Made by a program: the position numbers and the translations under genes | Assembly: GCF_004352845.1 (NCBI RefSeq) | Contig: NZ_SJRX01000001.1 | Span: 496,001-560,000, forward strand | From: Luteimonas terricola | Lineage (GTDB): Bacteria > Pseudomonadota > Gammaproteobacteria > Xanthomonadales > Xanthomonadaceae | Direction: 5' to 3' | Length of the DNA stretch: 64,000 bases | Part shown: positions 61,046-64,000 of the stretch, in pieces | Position numbering within the stretch: the stretch's first letter is position 1 | Layout of the letters: the number at the start of each line of letters is the position of its first letter | Notes under the pieces: generated by a model | The model's database searches: none | What the model was told of the DNA's origin: nothing | Seen by the model: the letters and a program-made list of their open reading frames with translations, nothing else

Positions 61046-62973
61046 CCGACCAGATCGAACAGGAAGACGACTTCGACGAGGAAGACCCGCGGGTCCAATT
61101 GTTGGAGAGCCTCGCGGACGGGCTGGCGACTCTCTCAGAGGCTTCAGACACGCCCGACGGTGTGCCCCCAGTATCTTCGATGTTCAGCAGCGACGACGTC
61201 GACTTCGCCTCTGACGTCTGGCTGAGTCAGCTCGTTGAGGTTCAAGGGTGGCTGAGCTTCAGCGAGGATCTCCCGCTCACGGGCGGCAAACCCTTCCTCC
61301 AGGCGCTCATCGCTGAACTCGGACTTGATTCCAGTGACATTCTCGCTCTCGGGACCGCCCCGCCGCTGAGCCTCCGTGCGCTGGAACGTTTAAACGAACG
61401 CGTCGACATTGCCGGTCGGCTGCAGAGCGACTTTCTCGAAGAACTTGAGACCAAGGGTACCAGCCGTGCGACAGCGACCCAATCTTGGGCTGACGCGTGG
61501 GCCGAGATCGACGTGAGTGAGGAGGCGGTGACCCCGGAACCAGTCACGGCAAAGGCGGCAGTCTGGCCGATCTTCCAACTCACGAAGAAGTCGCCGAATC
61601 TAACGCCGTCGTACCAGCGGGGCGACGTATGGCGCAATGGTGACCGGCAGTCCCTAATGGAGTCCATCCTCCGGGGCGTCCCCTTGCCCTCCATCATCCT
61701 GCTGCGCACAGGATCTTCCACTCCGCACGAGGTCGTCGACGGCAAGCAGAGGCTTACGGCCATCCTTCGATTCGTGGGAAAACACCCCGTCGCCAAACAG
61801 AAGCTCGCGGAGGTCACGGCCCGGCACAATGGGAAGAAGTTCAACGAACAGGGACGGCTCGACGACGATGGTGGCAGGAATCTGACGGATCTGTTCAATG
61901 CGGACTACCCTGCCTTCCGTCGTGCGTGGAAGGCGCTGGAGGGTTACGCACTCAACTCCAAGCAGGAGAACGACTACTACTTCCCGTTCAAGCTGCGCAC
62001 GACCGGAGACGGGGGACTGGTCGGGCCGTACCTTGAGCCTCTCCGCGGTAAGTACTACACGCAGATCAAGGGACGTGAAATCAACGTCGCGGCACAGCAA
62101 CTCACCGTCGAGTCTTTATTCGAGGACGTCGTGGAGTACACCATCCCCGTAATCGAGTACACCCAAGCTACCCAAGCCCAGATCCATGAGGTCTTTCGCC
62201 TCTATAACAAGCAGGGCGTGCATCTGAACGCGGAAGAGATCCGTAACGCGGTCTTCCACGAGGTCGAACTCACCCGCGCGACTCTCGCCGCCGCCGGGGA
62301 CGCCGACCCGAACACTGACGCCGCCGAAATCGCTGAGTCACTGGGTGGTGTCCCGGATCTTGGCCGCCTCGGCGAGGCGCTGAAGAACTATGGCTTCGGC
62401 GATACGCGCTACAAGCGCACTAAGGTTCTCGCGTGGGTGATCTCGGTCTTGGTGCACGACACCGCAGGGAAGGACTTGGCATCGACCAGTCGCAACATCG
62501 ACCAGTTGCTGATTGCGATCCAGAAGAACCCTGCCCACCCGCTGGCCCAGCCTTCGACGTTGACTAAGCTGTTTTCGCTGCTTGTGGACGCTGTCGAACT
62601 CCACTCATCCCACGATGAATTGTGGTCCGCGCAATTCATGGACGGTGGGAAGGGCGCGAAGTGGCAGGAACTTCAACTTGTGGGTTCCCTCGTGGGAATT
62701 GCCATGGCGTTGGCGGCCTCACCGGACGACATCGAGGACCGCATCGAGGCGAACGGTGATGCCATCCGCACAGCAAGCGACGAGTCCGCGGACTGGGCGC
62801 GCCCCAGCAAGACGCAGACTAAGACCCAGTGGGACTACATCGCCAGGATTAGCAAGAGTCTCCTCGAACTCCTGGGTATCGAACCTACTCAAGCGGCTGA
62901 GGCCGTACGTCAGCAGTTCGGGTCCTCAGGGTACTCGTCGTTGCAGCGGATGCTCATCCAGCCGAAGAGTTGA
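61042..62973 (+). CDS. DUF262-domain protein (GmrS-like) of restriction operon
   Basis: A 643-residue protein. A 100-residue acidic N-terminal region precedes the DUF262/ParB-like domain (about 175-420): LTPSYQRGDVWRNGDRQSLMESILRGVPLPSIIL and EVVDGKQRLTAILRF are signature segments. DUF262 proteins include the GTP-dependent half of GmrSD-type restriction enzymes. No DUF1556-type partner is fused, so activity may be supplied by other operon members. GTG start overlaps the methyltransferase stop. A Z1 ATPase starts five bases after its stop. Confidence 0.86.
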   Translation: MTDQIEQEDDFDEEDPRVQLLESLADGLATLSEASDTPDGVPPVSSMFSSDDVDFASDVWLSQLVEVQGWLSFSEDLPLTGGKPFLQALIAELGLDSSDILALGTAPPLSLRALERLNERVDIAGRLQSDFLEELETKGTSRATATQSWADAWAEIDVSEEAVTPEPVTAKAAVWPIFQLTKKSPNLTPSYQRGDVWRNGDRQSLMESILRGVPLPSIILLRTGSSTPHEVVDGKQRLTAILRFVGKHPVAKQKLAEVTARHNGKKFNEQGRLDDDGGRNLTDLFNADYPAFRRAWKALEGYALNSKQENDYYFPFKLRTTGDGGLVGPYLEPLRGKYYTQIKGREINVAAQQLTVESLFEDVVEYTIPVIEYTQATQAQIHEVFRLYNKQGVHLNAEEIRNAVFHEVELTRATLAAAGDADPNTDAAEIAESLGGVPDLGRLGEALKNYGFGDTRYKRTKVLAWVISVLVHDTAGKDLASTSRNIDQLLIAIQKNPAHPLAQPSTLTKLFSLLVDAVELHSSHDELWSAQFMDGGKGAKWQELQLVGSLVGIAMALAASPDDIEDRIEANGDAIRTASDESADWARPSKTQTKTQWDYIARISKSLLELLGIEPTQAAEAVRQQFGSSGYSSLQRMLIQPKS

Positions 62974-62978
62974 GATCA

Positions 62979-64000
62979 GTGCCAGGAAGCGCCCCACTCG
63001 TCGAGCACGTCTACTTCAAGCCGCCCGCTTGTGAGCAGGTGGACTCGTGGTGGGTCCGATATAAAGCCCAACTCACCGGCCTGACCGAAACGGCGCGTGC
63101 CTCAGTTGAAGCAGACTCCCGCTACATTCTCGAGCGCGGAATCCTGGCCGCCGACACCGCGAAACCCGAAGAGTGGTCTTCCCCCCGGTCGCGCACTGGA
63201 CTCGTTATGGGTTCGGTCCAGTCCGGCAAGACCGCCTCCATGTTGGGTGTCTCAGCCCTGGCAATCGACTCCGGCTTGGATATCATCGTCGTACTCGCTG
63301 GGACCCGTATCTCACTGTGGCGCCAGACCTACGAGAGACTGGTGCAACAGTTGGACTCGGGAGAGGACAACGCACAAAAGATCAAGCGCCGCCTGCTGTG
63401 CCCACCGCGTGGCATCGCACTGTCCGAACAGACGCACCCGTTGACAACCACCTATCGCCTGCCACCGGCTCAAGTTCGGCAACGCTTGAATCAGGGCAAG
63501 CCGCTGATCATCGTGGCGATGAAGCAGACTGATCATCTACACGCCTTAGCAGCAAGCCTCCGCACAAGTGTCTTCAACGAGGTCAAGGAGCTAGGTCGTA
63601 CCGCCCACATGCTCGTGCTGGACGACGAGGCCGACGACGGATCGATCCTCGATGCGGTTGTTGAGTCTTCGCAGGACCCCATCTACGGCAGGTTAAAGCA
63701 GATCCCGCGTGCGATCGCCAACCTCTGGGACCCGCCACAGGGTTCCCCTAGCAACCTGTTCTCGACCTATATCGCCTACACGGCAACACCCCAGGCCAAC
63801 CTCCTTCAGGAGGATCACAACCCCCTGGCGCCGCGTGACTTCATGATCTCTCTTCGGACTCCGCTCGACGTTGGCCATCCGGTGGACACGACCGACCCTG
63901 GCAACCTCGACGCCCCTCGATCATCGACCTACCCGGAGCCGGTGGGGATCCGTTCGTACTACACCGGCGGCGAGGTCTTCTACCGCCGTGCGGAGGCGGC
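62979..64000 (+). CDS. Z1-domain ATPase (partial, truncated by window end)
   Basis: About 340 residues are visible, with no stop before the window edge. After the GTG start (PGSAPLVEHVYFKPP) comes Walker A GSVQSGKTASM (about 76-84), Walker B MLVLDDEADDGS, and SxYIAYTATPQANLLQ, all typical of Z1 helicase-like ATPases. These accompany m5C methyltransferases, paraMORC ATPases and PD-(D/E)xK nucleases in a described class of restriction systems. It is tightly coupled to the DUF262 gene. The missing nuclease should lie beyond 64000. Confidence 0.85.
   Translation, partial: MPGSAPLVEHVYFKPPACEQVDSWWVRYKAQLTGLTETARASVEADSRYILERGILAADTAKPEEWSSPRSRTGLVMGSVQSGKTASMLGVSALAIDSGLDIIVVLAGTRISLWRQTYERLVQQLDSGEDNAQKIKRRLLCPPRGIALSEQTHPLTTTYRLPPAQVRQRLNQGKPLIIVAMKQTDHLHALAASLRTSVFNEVKELGRTAHMLVLDDEADDGSILDAVVESSQDPIYGRLKQIPRAIANLWDPPQGSPSNLFSTYIAYTATPQANLLQEDHNPLAPRDFMISLRTPLDVGHPVDTTDPGNLDAPRSSTYPEPVGIRSYYTGGEVFYRRAEA

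Overview
The window is high-GC chromosomal DNA of a gammaproteobacterium of the Xanthomonadaceae (Lysobacteraceae), most like Lysobacter, Luteimonas or Xanthomonas. Grounds: a lasso-peptide cluster whose predicted cores closely resemble the xanthomonins, peptidoglycan-amidase/lipoprotein pairs with a motif like that of Xanthomonas type IV killing effectors, many secreted lipoproteins and TonB-dependent uptake, and strong G/C third-position bias. This assignment is inference. No rRNA, tRNA or CRISPR array was seen.

Layout. (1) 1-24 kb is mostly ordinary chromosome: HNH nuclease; SLH-containing subtilase; a tightly coupled signalling operon (FHA-GAF protein, Ser/Thr kinase with TPRs, histidine kinase, LuxR-type regulator); two VOC proteins; lipoproteins; an RcnB-like protein; flavoproteins; an amidohydrolase; and, at 18.6-20.7 kb, a PGRP-type amidase with an overlapping lipoprotein gene and a HigBA pair. 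(2) 24-31 kb is accessory: a PLP lyase present as one complete and one 5'-truncated copy with a Fic gene between them, then a lower-GC island with a ParB/Srx-type protein and a D12 adenine methyltransferase, flanked by long G homopolymers. (3) 31-38 kb (minus strand) is an RHS operon: a secreted N-terminal RHS protein, a YD-repeat protein with a fibronectin-III array, a separately secreted RHS core with an HExxH tip, and a coupled small lipoprotein. (4) 38.4-40.4 kb holds a TolA-like protein, an HNH protein and a umuC scrap. (5) 40.6-49 kb is a complete lasso-peptide locus: GntR-like regulator, two precursors, fused RRE/protease B, cyclase C, and on the other strand a lasso isopeptidase and a TonB receptor. 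(6) 49.2-57.3 kb is a second accessory block: two tandem XRE regulators with palindromic operators, two further Fic genes (one with a degenerate motif, one fused to an AbiEi-like domain), an IS3 remnant, and second copies of the amidase/lipoprotein/HigBA block and of the amidohydrolase. (7) 57.4-59.2 kb holds small secreted proteins and chimeric nuclease remnants. (8) From 59.7 kb to the window end runs a restriction/defence operon: Dcm methyltransferase, DUF262 protein, Z1-domain ATPase (cut by the window edge).

The most interesting parts are the two-precursor, predicted seven-residue-ring lasso locus; the duplicated effector/immunity-like amidase blocks; the split RHS toxin operon; and the concentration of Fic, TA and restriction genes bracketed by recombined repeats. 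Positions of start codons were chosen from Shine-Dalgarno spacing where the longest frame was implausible.
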